Origin: CAIRDP01 sp037138335
GTDB taxonomy: Bacteria; Bacteroidota; Bacteroidia; Bacteroidales; FEN-979
Direction: 5' to 3'
DNA: 64,000 nucleotides
Assembly: GCA_037138335.1 (NCBI GenBank)
Contig: JBAXIO010000020.1
Location: 1 to 64,000 of the forward strand
The translations under genes were made by a program, and so were the position numbers. This document shows positions 53,316 to 62,292 of the stretch, in pieces. Below the pieces are notes generated by a model. The model ran no database searches, was not told the DNA's origin, and saw nothing but the letters and a program-made list of their open reading frames with translations. How positions within the stretch are numbered: position 1 is the stretch's first letter; each line of letters starts with the position of its first letter.

Positions 53316-55382
53316 ATGGCATTAAACAGAGTTAGAAATATAGGGATTGCGGCTCACATCGATGCAGGCAAGACCACAGTTACAGAACGTATACTGTTCC
53401 TTACAGGTACAACCCGTAAAATGGGCGAAGTTCACGACGGACAGGCTACCATGGACTTCATGAAACAGGAGCAGGAACGAGGCATCACCATTGCATCCGC
53501 TGCGATTTCCTGTGCCTGGAACAACCATGCCATCAACCTTATCGATACCCCGGGCCACGTTGACTTCACTATTGAAGTTGAACGTTCACTCCGTGTTATT
53601 GACGGTATGATCGCTGTGTTTTGCGCTGTAGGCGGCGTTGAGCCCCAGAGTGAAACAGTATGGAACCAGGCCGACCGCTACCGTGTTCCCCGCATTGCGT
53701 TCATCAACAAGATGGACAGGGTGGGGGCCGATTTCCCCGCAGTTGTTGAGCAGATGAACAAATACCTCGACGCCAACGCTTTTCCTTTCCAGGTCCAGAT
53801 GGGAGATGAAGAGCATTTCGAAGGCATTGTCGATGTAATTGAGAGGAAAGCCTACAGGTTTGAGGAAATGGAGAGGATAGAGATCCCCATCCCGGAAGAA
53901 TATAAAGTGAAAGTTGAACAGGCAAGGGCAAAAGTGGTTGAAAAAGTCGCCGAATTCAACGAAGAGATCATGGAACTGTTCTTTGAAGAAAAAGAAGTGC
54001 CTGCCGATCTTCTGAAACGTGTTGCACGCGAAGCCACGCTAAAATTGCTCATCACCCCTGTTTTCTGCGGTGCGGCTTATAAAAATAAAGGTGTTCAGCT
54101 GATCCTCGACGCCGTAACCGATTATCTTCCTTCACCCATCGATAAAGGAGCCGTTACTGGTACCGACCTGGATGACCCTGAAAAATTGCACACCTGCCAT
54201 CCTTCACCCAAGGAACCTTTTTCGGCGCTTGCATTTAAACTCATTCATGATCCTTACGTCGGACAGCAAACGTTTACCCGGGTATTCTCAGGCACTCTTA
54301 AAAGCGGGATGCAGGTATTCAATGCCACAAAGAAAAAGCATGAGCGCATCGGCCGTATCATGAAGATCCATGCCAAGGAAAGGGAGGAAGTTGCAGAAGC
54401 CGGCCCGGGGGATATCGTGGCGCTTATCGGCCTCAAGCTTACAAAGACAGGCGACACGCTCTGCAGCGATGAACATCGTTTACTGCTTGAAAACATTCAT
54501 GTTCCGCCTTCAGTAATTGAATTGAAAATAACGCCTGCAAAGCGGGGCGACCAGTCAAAACTTGGAGAAGCCCTTCATAAGCTTACCACCGAAGACCCTT
54601 CTTTCAATGTCAGGTATGACGAGGAAACTGAAGAAACCGTGATCGCAGGGATGGGCGAGCTTCATCTCGAGATCATCGTTGACAGGCTCAAAACCGAATT
54701 CAAGGTCGACGCCATTGTTGGCGAACCTTCCGTTGCCTTCCGCGAAACCATTACCCAGGAAGTGGAATCGAATTACAGGCATGTCAAGCAAACCGGCGGC
54801 AAAGGCCAGTTCGCACATACCGTGTTGCGCATTGAACCTAACCCTGGAAAAGGTTTTGAGTTTGTGGAACATATCAAAGGCGGGGCCATCCCTGCCGAAT
54901 TTATCACATCGGTAAGAAAAGGGCTTGAAAAGAGCCTCGACAGGGGTATTCTTGCCGGGTATCCCATTGTTGATGTCCGCGTAACCCTTCTCGACGGAAG
55001 CTTCCATGCAGTTGACTCTTCGGATATGGCCTTCCAGACCTGTGCCGCCATCGGCTTCAAGCAGGGATTCATGAAATCCACTCCAATCCTCCTCGAACCC
55101 ATCATGAAAGTGGAAGTGAACACCCCCGACGAATACATTGGCGACATCGTGGGCAATCTCAACCGCCGCCGCGGGAAAATCGAAGGAATGCGGCGTTACC
55201 GCAAAGGATCCCAGAAGATCAATGTATTTGTTCCCCTGATGGAAATGTTCGGTTATTCAAACCAGCTGCGGAACGTGTCATCGGGTCGTGCAAACTATGC
55301 AATGGAATTCTACCAGTACCAGGCGCTTCCGAAAGCCTTGCAGGAAGAAGTGCTGAAGAAATTAACAGCAGAGAAAAAGTAA
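53316..55382 (+). CDS. fusA: Elongation factor G
   Basis: 688 aa from ATG 53316 (MALNRVRNIGIAAHIDAGKTT). A GTPase that drives ribosomal translocation and recycling. G motifs are intact: AHIDAGKTT, RGITI, DTPGH, NKMD. Domains II-V follow (GDIVALIGL; GMGELHLEIIVDRL; GGKGQFAHTVLRIEP; GYPIVDVRVTLLDGSFH). It is not with rpsL/rpsG, and the N-terminus and domain IV differ from what I recall of the main Bacteroidota EF-G, so it may be a second paralogue (EF-G2 type). Four bases separate it from the aldo/keto reductase. Confidence 0.92.
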   Translation: MALNRVRNIGIAAHIDAGKTTVTERILFLTGTTRKMGEVHDGQATMDFMKQEQERGITIASAAISCAWNNHAINLIDTPGHVDFTIEVERSLRVIDGMIAVFCAVGGVEPQSETVWNQADRYRVPRIAFINKMDRVGADFPAVVEQMNKYLDANAFPFQVQMGDEEHFEGIVDVIERKAYRFEEMERIEIPIPEEYKVKVEQARAKVVEKVAEFNEEIMELFFEEKEVPADLLKRVAREATLKLLITPVFCGAAYKNKGVQLILDAVTDYLPSPIDKGAVTGTDLDDPEKLHTCHPSPKEPFSALAFKLIHDPYVGQQTFTRVFSGTLKSGMQVFNATKKKHERIGRIMKIHAKEREEVAEAGPGDIVALIGLKLTKTGDTLCSDEHRLLLENIHVPPSVIELKITPAKRGDQSKLGEALHKLTTEDPSFNVRYDEETEETVIAGMGELHLEIIVDRLKTEFKVDAIVGEPSVAFRETITQEVESNYRHVKQTGGKGQFAHTVLRIEPNPGKGFEFVEHIKGGAIPAEFITSVRKGLEKSLDRGILAGYPIVDVRVTLLDGSFHAVDSSDMAFQTCAAIGFKQGFMKSTPILLEPIMKVEVNTPDEYIGDIVGNLNRRRGKIEGMRRYRKGSQKINVFVPLMEMFGYSNQLRNVSSGRANYAMEFYQYQALPKALQEEVLKKLTAEKK

Positions 55383-55386
55383 AATT

Positions 55387-56409
55387 ATGCGTTACAATAC
55401 CTTGGGAAATACGGGAGTCCTGGTATCCGAACTCTGCCTGGGCACGATGACTTTCGGAGGAAAAGGATTCTGGACCAATATCGGGAAACTGCCGCAGGAA
55501 GAAGTCACAAATCTTGTCAGGATAGCCCTCGAAAGCGGGATCAACTTCATTGATACTGCAAACGTTTATTCAGAAGGCCTTTCTGAAATAATGCTTGGCA
55601 AAGCCCTGAAAGACCTGGGAACCAACCGTCAGGATGTCTTCATCGCCACCAAGGTGAGGGGACGCATGGGCGAAGGGGTGAACCAGGTGGGACTATCTAG
55701 GCTTCACATACAATACAGCGTGGATGACAGCCTGCAAAGGCTGGGCCTCGGCCATATCGACCTGCTTTACATCCACGGGGTGGACCCGGTGACCGGACTC
55801 GAAGAAACTATGCGTGGGCTCGAGGAAGTGGTCAGGTCGGGAAAGGTGCGCTACCTCGGCATCAGCAACCATCCCGCATGGATGGTGGTCAAAGCCAATG
55901 CCATAGCGGAAAAGATGGGATGGAACAAATTCGTCGCCCTCCAGAATTATTACAGCATCGCCGGCCGTGACATCGAACGCGATATCGTTCCGATGGCTTT
56001 GTCGGAAAACCTCGGCATCATGCCCTGGAGCCCGCTGGCCGGGGGTTTCCTCTCGGGAAAGTTTACAAGGAAAACCCAAAAAGCCGGGGACAGCAGGCGT
56101 GACGAATTCGACTTTCCGCCGGTAAACAAAGAAAAGGCTTACGAAATCATCGAACTGATGCAGGAAATTGCCTCGGCCCATGGTGTTGCGGTTGCCCGCG
56201 TCGCACTCGCCTGGATGCTCCGTAAAAAAGGGATCACAAGCATCATTATCGGGGCGAAAAAAGAAGACCAGCTTCGCGAGAATATCGCTTCCACGACCTT
56301 AATGTTGACTGCGGATGAGATGTCCCGCCTCGATTACGTGAGTGAACTTGGCAAGGAGTACCCCGGCTGGATGATAGAGCGCCAGGCCGACGGGCGTTTG
56401 CCGAAGTAA
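55387..56409 (+). CDS. Aldo/keto reductase
   Basis: 340 aa. NADPH-dependent carbonyl reductase on a TIM barrel. Catalytic tetrad D56, Y61 (DTANVYSEG), K89 (IATKVRG) and H130 (LLYIHGVDP). Cofactor-binding C-terminus with SIIIGAKKEDQLREN. Substrate unknown. It follows EF-G by 4 bp, probably on the same transcript, and is convergent with an MFS gene 18 bp away. Confidence 0.94.
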   Translation: MRYNTLGNTGVLVSELCLGTMTFGGKGFWTNIGKLPQEEVTNLVRIALESGINFIDTANVYSEGLSEIMLGKALKDLGTNRQDVFIATKVRGRMGEGVNQVGLSRLHIQYSVDDSLQRLGLGHIDLLYIHGVDPVTGLEETMRGLEEVVRSGKVRYLGISNHPAWMVVKANAIAEKMGWNKFVALQNYYSIAGRDIERDIVPMALSENLGIMPWSPLAGGFLSGKFTRKTQKAGDSRRDEFDFPPVNKEKAYEIIELMQEIASAHGVAVARVALAWMLRKKGITSIIIGAKKEDQLRENIASTTLMLTADEMSRLDYVSELGKEYPGWMIERQADGRLPK

Positions 56410-56427
56410 TGTATCCGAAATCCGGAT

Positions 56428-57579
56428 TTATTTCTTCAACGAATATACCCCCACCCCGAACAGGTAAAACATGCAGGCTATCAGAATGTAAATCCCTGCG
56501 ACCACACCGCTGATGTCGGTCACCCAGCCCATGAGCAGGGGAATGACGGCCCCGCCGGATATTGCGCTCATCATGAGGCCTGAGATTTCGTTGTTGCGGT
56601 CAGGGTATTTTTCAACTGCTATGGAGAATACAAGGGGCCAGATGTTCGCGACGAACATCCCGATAAGGAATACAAGCACCCAGGCTGCGGCTACCGAGGG
56701 GATGGCGAGGATGGCTATGAGGGCCAGGATGCCGAGAAACGATGTTCCCATCAGGAATTTACGTGGAGAGAATTTTGTAAGCATTATTGCGCCGGCAAAG
56801 GTCCCAAGCATACGCCCGAAGAAGTAAACGCTTCTTCCCGATTCTGCGGCAGTCTGTTCGATCCCGAAATGCTTGATGAGAAATTGCCCGGAATTCGAAT
56901 TGAATCCTACGTCAACACCCACAACCACAAAGATCGCCAGCACCATCATTAAAATAAACCCATTGCCAAGCAGGCTGAACGCCGAGCCGAAGGTCACTTT
57001 GATATTTTCCACCTTGCGCTCATCCACCCTGGTCATCCCCAACCATATCGCGGTGAGTATTGAAACTAATCCAAAAACAAGGAACAGCAGTTTCCAGTCG
57101 CCGAACTTCAGGGCGAAATAACCTGCCAGCGGGGCGCCTATCATGGAGCCAATAGCTTTAATGAACTGTGAAAAACTGAGGAAACTTGAGACCCGGTTTG
57201 AAGGCACAACATCCACGATCAAAGGATTTGCCGAAACCTGTACAATGGTATTCCCTATCCCTAACAATGCAAAACCAAATAAAACCATCGAGAAGGAATA
57301 AATAAAATAAGGCACCAGCAACCCCAGGGCCGTGACAAGGATCCCGATGTTCAGCATCATGCGTTTGCCTATCCTCGCCTGCATGATCCCTACCGGAACC
57401 GAGAGCAGTAAAAACCAGAGAAAAGCGGCTGAAGGGATAAGTTGTCCGAGGGTTGCGCTGAGGCTCATGTCTTTGCTCACACGGTCAACACCGATTCCAA
57501 CCAGGTCGACAAAGCTCATTACGATAAAAGCCATCAGCACAGGCAAAAGCTTCGGGATGTTCAGTTTTTTTGTTTCCAT
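56428..57579 (-). CDS. MFS sugar transporter (FucP-like)
   Basis: 383 aa from ATG 57579 (METKKLNIPKLLPVLM). About 12 transmembrane helices. Features of the fucose/glucose:H+ symporter branch of MFS: MSFVDLVGIGVDRV in the first helix region, LLGIGNTIVQVSANPLIVDV in helices 4-5, and NIWPLVFSIAVEKYPDRNNE in the second half. The substrate is probably a monosaccharide. A promoter box lies at 57609-57617. No sugar-catabolic gene is adjacent. Confidence 0.87.
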   Translation of the reverse strand: METKKLNIPKLLPVLMAFIVMSFVDLVGIGVDRVSKDMSLSATLGQLIPSAAFLWFLLLSVPVGIMQARIGKRMMLNIGILVTALGLLVPYFIYSFSMVLFGFALLGIGNTIVQVSANPLIVDVVPSNRVSSFLSFSQFIKAIGSMIGAPLAGYFALKFGDWKLLFLVFGLVSILTAIWLGMTRVDERKVENIKVTFGSAFSLLGNGFILMMVLAIFVVVGVDVGFNSNSGQFLIKHFGIEQTAAESGRSVYFFGRMLGTFAGAIMLTKFSPRKFLMGTSFLGILALIAILAIPSVAAAWVLVFLIGMFVANIWPLVFSIAVEKYPDRNNEISGLMMSAISGGAVIPLLMGWVTDISGVVAGIYILIACMFYLFGVGVYSLKK

Positions 57580-57608
57580 GGAATAGTTGTTAGGGTGATC
57601 AACTAACA

Positions 57609-57617
57609 GCAAATATA
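57609..57617 (-). promoter_or_regulatory. -7 box TATATTTGC for the MFS gene
   Basis: Minus-strand match to TAnnTTTG, 29 bp before the ATG at 57579; supports that start over 57654. Confidence 0.5.
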
Positions 57618-57637
57618 TAAAAGTCCCTGACAGAAAT

Positions 57638-57670
57638 AAAAAAGCTGCCTTCATAAAGAAAGCAGCTTTC
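57638..57670 (-). terminator. Rho-independent terminator
   Basis: On the minus strand AAAGCTGC and GCAGCTTT form an 8-bp stem with a 13-base loop, followed by six T. It terminates the small secreted-protein gene at 57704-58054 before the MFS promoter. Confidence 0.8.
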
Positions 57671-57703
57671 TGTCAATCAGGAAAAATTCAACGGTAAAAT
57701 GCC

Positions 57704-58054
57704 TTAGATGAGGCGGAATGAAAGTTTAATGCGGTAATACTGGTTGAGGGGGCTTCCGAGTTTTGAAAAACTGATCTCGCTGAATTTTTCCTTAATATAG
57801 TCTCTAAGGGCTTCGTTATCAGTAGTGATGCGCTTGACAAGCAGCTTGCCATCGTTGGTCACTGTGAACAGTATGTCGGCGCAGCAGAGATTATCCCTGA
57901 CCTTGATATAGCCGGGATGTTTGACCTGTTGCTGAATGGCTTCCCTGATGGTAGCTGCGGTGTCTTTAATGGTTTTCCCGGCAAAGGACGAGCCCCCGAG
58001 AAAGAGAAGGGTGATCAGAATTAAAACGAATTTTGAAATGGTTTTGGTTTTCAT
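57704..58054 (-). CDS. Small secreted protein, TonB-C-like fold possible
   Basis: 116 aa from ATG 58054. The start is decided by GGAGGA eight bases upstream, one of few Shine-Dalgarno-like sites here; the ATG at 58069 lies inside that motif. Signal peptide about 1-26. The mature part (YIKVRDNLCCADILFTVTND; LNQYYRIKLSFRLI) resembles the short alpha/beta repeats of TonB C-terminal-like domains in Bacteroidota secreted proteins, as inference. It has its own terminator, so probably monocistronic. Confidence 0.8.
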   Translation of the reverse strand: MKTKTISKFVLILITLLFLGGSSFAGKTIKDTAATIREAIQQQVKHPGYIKVRDNLCCADILFTVTNDGKLLVKRITTDNEALRDYIKEKFSEISFSKLGSPLNQYYRIKLSFRLI

Positions 58055-58069
58055 GGTTTGTTCCTCCAT

Positions 58070-58406
58070 ATATAATATATAATCAATAAGTCGGTTTTTA
58101 TCGGGGAATGTTACAGGCTATTATATTATTTAACAACAGTTTAACACTTCACGAGGTCTTGAAACAAAAATACTTCCTGCCAACCCCATGATCAAAAACT
58201 GATCGATAGCCACGGGCAAAACCATCGTATAATTCTGTGGACTATCGCTAAAATGATTACAGCTCATGGGCGGCCCGCTATTTTATCGCCCAAATGGCAT
58301 TTTTCATGTGTGAATTTTACAGGCTTAAAATGCCCCTTCGGGGATTGAATAAATGATTTTTATTATCTTGTATCCCTTTTTGCCGTCAACCTTCAACTTA
58401 AATCAT
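58070..58406. other. Divergent intergenic region
   Basis: About 340 bp between the small secreted-protein gene and a lipoprotein gene. I see no RNA gene, ORF or exact TAnnTTTG box; the only local structure is a CCCC-TTC-GGGG mini-hairpin at about 58331-58341. Confidence 0.5.
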
Positions 58407-58841
58407 ATGAAAAAATCCATCCTTATCCTTCTGATTGCCTCACTGGCTTTGGGAGGAACAGCTATTGTTTCCTGCAAGAAAAAGGTCAGTGATCCCACTT
58501 ATCCACAGCTGGTCGGGAACTGGAAAGGAAAAACAAGCCAGAATATCCCCATCGAAGTTGATGTCGCCAACAACGGGGGGGATCTTTACGTTACATACGT
58601 CAACCTGAAATATTCAGCAGGGCCGGGGGATACTGCTTCAATCATCAGGTACAGCAGCAGCGGACTTTACCAGATGGCGGGAACTTCATTTTATATTTTC
58701 CTGGACGGAACGGCTCCGAATATATCCACTATAGCCGGGGTATACCATCTCGACACGCTTAAACTGGTAGGCAATTTCGTGGGTTATTCAGGCAACCCGC
58801 CTATTGCGACAAACGGAACTTACACTGCAACGAAACAGTAA
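58407..58841 (+). CDS. Small lipoprotein, unknown function
   Basis: 144 aa from ATG 58407 (MKKSILILLIAS). Signal peptide with lipobox AIVSC (Cys23) followed by KKK. The mature part looks like a single beta-barrel or sandwich domain (YPQLVGNWKGKTSQNIPIEV; TFATNGTYTAT-like end), similar in feel to lipocalin-like lipoproteins of Bacteroidota, but I cannot assign a family. Single gene, convergent with the M64 peptidase gene. Confidence 0.78.
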   Translation: MKKSILILLIASLALGGTAIVSCKKKVSDPTYPQLVGNWKGKTSQNIPIEVDVANNGGDLYVTYVNLKYSAGPGDTASIIRYSSSGLYQMAGTSFYIFLDGTAPNISTIAGVYHLDTLKLVGNFVGYSGNPPIATNGTYTATKQ

Positions 58842-58856
58842 AACTGAATATCTTCC

Positions 58857-58884
58857 TTATCCAGTTATCCAGTAATCCAGTTAT
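58857..58884. repeat. Octamer tandem repeat at 3' end of M64 gene
   Basis: Units TTATCCAG, TTATCCAG, TAATCCAG, TTAT. The minus-strand TAA of the M64 gene (58881-58883) falls in the last unit. Related to the GATTACTG units at 13308-13325. Confidence 0.9.
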
Positions 58885-60383
58885 TTCCCCGGTCCCTTCG
58901 CCGTATATTGCTCCATTACATTGATCAGGCTTCTCTGGCAGACCTTGCAGAAATGGATATGGCGTGTGAACATGATACAATCGAGCTGGGAACGGAATAA
59001 ACCTTTCTGGGTATAATCGGCGCCCTCAAAAGCGCCTACCGATTCCTTGTATTTTTCCTTTGAAAAATATTCATCCTCCTGCCTGTACTGCCTCATGAAC
59101 AAAGCTTCCATGACTTCCTCCGGGACTTTGGCGTGGCGAAGGCTGTCGCGTTGTTTTTGGACTTCATAACCGAATTTATCGAATGGTTCCTTGTTCCAGG
59201 GTGTCGGGAGCGGCGTACCCGGTGTAACCAGGTCTTTCCACTTGAAGTTGTTTTTATCAAGCAGGGCGGTAACATTGGGCTCCCAGGGCTCGAGCTTGAT
59301 ATCCTGGGCCTCATATGATACCGAGGATGTGTAGTATTCATCGGCCAGTCCGCCCATATGATGGCCAAACTCATGCACCATGATATACTCAGCATATTTA
59401 TTGTCAACCGAAACCGTGGTATAGAGGTTATAGATCCCTCCTCCTCCATAGGTGCGTTCGTTCACCAGGATGATCATGAAATCATATGGCACCTGCGATG
59501 CCACATTCCTCACGGTCTTATTGTCGAAAGTCAGGGCATAACGCTCAGAATCAAAAGCGCCGTACTGCACACCCAGGGCGCTTCTCTTAAATACCCCGGG
59601 ATGGGGTTTGCATACTCCGGAGACCTCCGACGGGGTTTCAACGGTCCGTATGTTTATGTCTTTTTTCCGCGAGATGTACGGCTCCTGGTCCATCATGAAA
59701 GCCGAAAGCTTTTTGGCGTCATTCCTGAACTTCCCCATCTCGGCCTTTGTATAGCCGTCGCCCAGGATTACGATATCAACCTTTTCAGACGCAGGCCCGT
59801 TTTCCTGGATCACATCCACCACATTGGCGTGAGGGAGATCTGCAGGGTTCACCTCTCTTGACGCCGGATCGACATCTGCAGTCCATATAGTCTTGAATTT
59901 ATTGGTCTGCGGATCGCGCTTCCCAAGGATCACGGTTACCGGTTTCAGAGGCCAGGGAAAACGAATGGATTCATTGAAGGAACCCCAGGTTTTATCGGCC
60001 TCCGGAATGCTTTGCCATTCGCCGAAAATGCTGGCAAAACCACGTGAAAACAATACAGTTTTGGTCGCATTATCGATTACCTTGAAAAAGTAAGGCCCGA
60101 GTTCCAGCTTATCGATCAGTACAAATTTACTTCCCGGCCATGCCCCGTCGGAAACAATGCGGTCAATAGCAAAATGTTCTTCCCTGGAGGTGCCGCTGTG
60201 ATTGAAATCCAGCCGCATTGTCTTGTCAATGAAATACTGCCCGAAAGCCACATTGCCCTTATCAACGACATTAATCTCTGTCTTTGTCGAATCGGTAATT
60301 ACTACGGCAGTTTGTTGTTTTGCAGGCTGGTTGCATGAGGCCATGATTCCGGCCAGTGCAGTAATGAGAAAAAGCTTTTTCAT
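58881..60383 (-). CDS. M64-family metallopeptidase lipoprotein
   Basis: 500 aa from ATG 60383 (MKKLFLITALAG). Lipobox GIMASC (Cys17). An N-terminal beta domain of about 170 residues precedes an M64 (IgA-peptidase type) catalytic domain with VDIVILGDGYTKAEMGKF and the zinc site HEFGHHMGGLADEY. M64 enzymes include clostridial IgA protease; in Bacteroidota the substrates are unknown. It is downstream of the sigma/anti-sigma/beta-repeat genes (48-bp gap), so it may belong to that regulon. Confidence 0.92.
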   Translation of the reverse strand: MKKLFLITALAGIMASCNQPAKQQTAVVITDSTKTEINVVDKGNVAFGQYFIDKTMRLDFNHSGTSREEHFAIDRIVSDGAWPGSKFVLIDKLELGPYFFKVIDNATKTVLFSRGFASIFGEWQSIPEADKTWGSFNESIRFPWPLKPVTVILGKRDPQTNKFKTIWTADVDPASREVNPADLPHANVVDVIQENGPASEKVDIVILGDGYTKAEMGKFRNDAKKLSAFMMDQEPYISRKKDINIRTVETPSEVSGVCKPHPGVFKRSALGVQYGAFDSERYALTFDNKTVRNVASQVPYDFMIILVNERTYGGGGIYNLYTTVSVDNKYAEYIMVHEFGHHMGGLADEYYTSSVSYEAQDIKLEPWEPNVTALLDKNNFKWKDLVTPGTPLPTPWNKEPFDKFGYEVQKQRDSLRHAKVPEEVMEALFMRQYRQEDEYFSKEKYKESVGAFEGADYTQKGLFRSQLDCIMFTRHIHFCKVCQRSLINVMEQYTAKGPGK

Positions 60384-60431
60384 ATGAAACGGATTAGGGT
60401 TCGGGAATGTAAAGTTAAACATTCCCCCTGA

Positions 60432-61742
60432 TCATTTCAGCTTTATCCCCCCTTCATACATCTGCAATTTCACCAGGGGAACTGTATTTTCATCTCCCCC
60501 CTGGGTCACTCCCTGGTACTGGAAAATATCATCCTCCTTATGATACCGTATCTCCCTGAGCGAAGATTTAGGGTAATCAAAGCTGCTGTATTTAAGGTCG
60601 GCATCGAGTTTATAGGCCGTTCCGGGTTCAAACTTCAGGTCCACATTAGTGTATTTGCAAACCAGGTCAATGCCTGTAAATGTCTTACCCACCTGCATCA
60701 CACTCACCTTGTCTTCCTGGCTGCCTGTCATCGTAAGGCTGCCGTCAAGCTGAGTGATTGTATAGGAGCTATAGCTCGAACCGGCCTTAAGGTCGCCCAC
60801 CTTGTCAAAGCTGAATTTGTTTTCATACGAAGTAATTGCTGCGCCCTTGCAGGAAATGATTTTGATATTGCAGTATTTTGCAGTCATCGCAACAACATCG
60901 CTGTTCCCTGCAGTCAAAGTGCATTCATAAAGATCAAAAGCCCCTTTGGTGAAATCACCCAGGGTAAAGGTGGTGTACTTCCCCTTCACTCCCAGCACTC
61001 CGTGGCGGAGGATGTGCAATTTATCTTCGTAAGAGTTGATGCTCATCTTTCCCGCGCTGCTGATCTCGGTTTCAGAATATTTTGAATTCAGGGTCACATC
61101 GCCTGCTTGCCTCAGTACCAGTTTGTTCTCATAAAGAGTCAGAATAATATTCTGTACCGAATCAATCTCTGCCTTCCCGTATTTTGCTGTAAGTGTCTGA
61201 CAGTTTGGCAGCTTTCCCGCAACCAGGTTACTTTCGTAAAGATCCAATGTGATCTTGCCGTTCAGATCAGGCAGGGTCACGTTTTCATATGCCTGTGCAA
61301 GTGTAAGCGAGTTGCCTTTCGGCATGGTCATTACAAACGAGAGATCAAGTTTATACAGTTTTGCAGTGCTTCCATCAAGAAGAGTAATGGTAAACTTTCC
61401 CGGTATCATCCCCGACATGCTTTTATAAAACCTTGTCTTGAAACTTACATTATCTCCTTCCTGGCTGAAATTCATTTTTTTAATATATTCCAGCACCATC
61501 TGAACCTGGTCTTCTTCCCCGTCTATCGAAACGCTGACATCGACCTTTACAGAATTCTTTTCCCAGGTTTCAACTTTCAGGGGCCCCACCTTATTTTCGA
61601 AACAGATCATGGTCTCGGGTTTAATGATCCTTTCGAAGGAATAGGTTTCTTTTCTTTCTTTCATTTCACTGGCTGAAACCTGGAGTCCGGTTGCCAGAAA
61701 TCCCAATAACAGCAGGCTAAAGAATATGTTTTTCATTTTCAT
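60432..61742 (-). CDS. Secreted beta-repeat protein (DUF4097-like)
   Basis: 436 aa from ATG 61742; ATG 61736 is equally possible. Signal peptide ends near VSASE. The rest is a series of about 20-residue beta strands alternating KY..-type and LYE-type (LTAKYGKAEIDSVQNIILTLYENK; LNSKYSETEISSAGKMSINS), like the right-handed beta-structure of DUF4097/head-GIN proteins. It is encoded immediately after the anti-sigma gene (26-bp overlap), an arrangement typical of Bacteroidota envelope-stress operons. Confidence 0.82.
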   Translation of the reverse strand: MKMKNIFFSLLLLGFLATGLQVSASEMKERKETYSFERIIKPETMICFENKVGPLKVETWEKNSVKVDVSVSIDGEEDQVQMVLEYIKKMNFSQEGDNVSFKTRFYKSMSGMIPGKFTITLLDGSTAKLYKLDLSFVMTMPKGNSLTLAQAYENVTLPDLNGKITLDLYESNLVAGKLPNCQTLTAKYGKAEIDSVQNIILTLYENKLVLRQAGDVTLNSKYSETEISSAGKMSINSYEDKLHILRHGVLGVKGKYTTFTLGDFTKGAFDLYECTLTAGNSDVVAMTAKYCNIKIISCKGAAITSYENKFSFDKVGDLKAGSSYSSYTITQLDGSLTMTGSQEDKVSVMQVGKTFTGIDLVCKYTNVDLKFEPGTAYKLDADLKYSSFDYPKSSLREIRYHKEDDIFQYQGVTQGGDENTVPLVKLQMYEGGIKLK

Positions 61743-62292
61743 TTTGTTTGGTCTTTGCAATTTCATTTAATGTTTTTTCGATCACACGGATCTTCATTTC
61801 GTAACAGCGGATAATGCCTTTTAATATTTTCGGCTGGTTTCCGAGTTCATGAAGATCTGTAACATAGGTTTCATATTGAAGGTCGATCTGATGGAGCTGG
61901 TCCATCATTTCATGATAATCATCGGCTTTTACACCTGATTTCTTTACTTCATCAATCTTCTGATTAACGGTAAGGCGGAAAAAAACCTCTTCCCGGCCTA
62001 TCTGTTTTGATAGATTCAGCAGTGAATACTCTGAATCGTCAGCTTTTCTTTGTTTTATTATTAATGTAATGGTGATTGCGGATGAGATCAGGAGGAGTAA
62101 AACGGCGGCGGCGCTGAGCAGGCTGATCCTCAGCCTCCGGGCCTTACCCAGTTCAGCCGAGATCCCCTTCCAGATCTTTTCATCGTCGGGAACTTCTGTA
62201 TCGGGGAATCGGGAACCGGGAACCGGGAGCGGGGAATCGTCATCCTGCATCCTGCATCCTGCATCCAGAAACTCTTCAAACTTACTTTTCAT
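61717..62292 (-). CDS. Anti-sigma factor-like membrane protein with heptamer-repeat insertion
   Basis: 191 aa. No zinc motif. A cytoplasmic N-terminus of about 50 residues, one transmembrane helix (about 54-78, LSAAAVLLLLISSAITITLII), and a periplasmic helical domain of about 110 residues. It overlaps the ECF sigma gene by 11 bp and the beta-repeat gene by 26 bp, so it is probably its anti-sigma factor by position. The cytoplasmic part contains a 63-bp run of heptamer repeats (62204-62266) encoding CRMQDDDSPLPVPGSRFP. Confidence 0.78.
   Translation of the reverse strand: MKSKFEEFLDAGCRMQDDDSPLPVPGSRFPDTEVPDDEKIWKGISAELGKARRLRISLLSAAAVLLLLISSAITITLIIKQRKADDSEYSLLNLSKQIGREEVFFRLTVNQKIDEVKKSGVKADDYHEMMDQLHQIDLQYETYVTDLHELGNQPKILKGIIRCYEMKIRVIEKTLNEIAKTKQNENEKHIL
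62204..62266. repeat. Two heptamer arrays inside the anti-sigma gene
   Basis: Five units of GGGAAYC type (62204-62238: GGGAATC, GGGAACC, GGGAACC, GGGAGCG, GGGAATC), then CATCCTG three times plus CATCC (62241-62266). Nine heptamers equal 63 bases, so the reading frame is kept. Confidence 0.95.

Noticed and set aside
58070..58406. Riboswitch or small RNA in the intergenic region
   Set aside because: Only a short CCCC-TTC-GGGG hairpin; no conserved aptamer motif recognised.
61107..61676. 189-aa open frame on the plus strand
   Set aside because: Antisense to the beta-repeat gene; low-complexity shadow.
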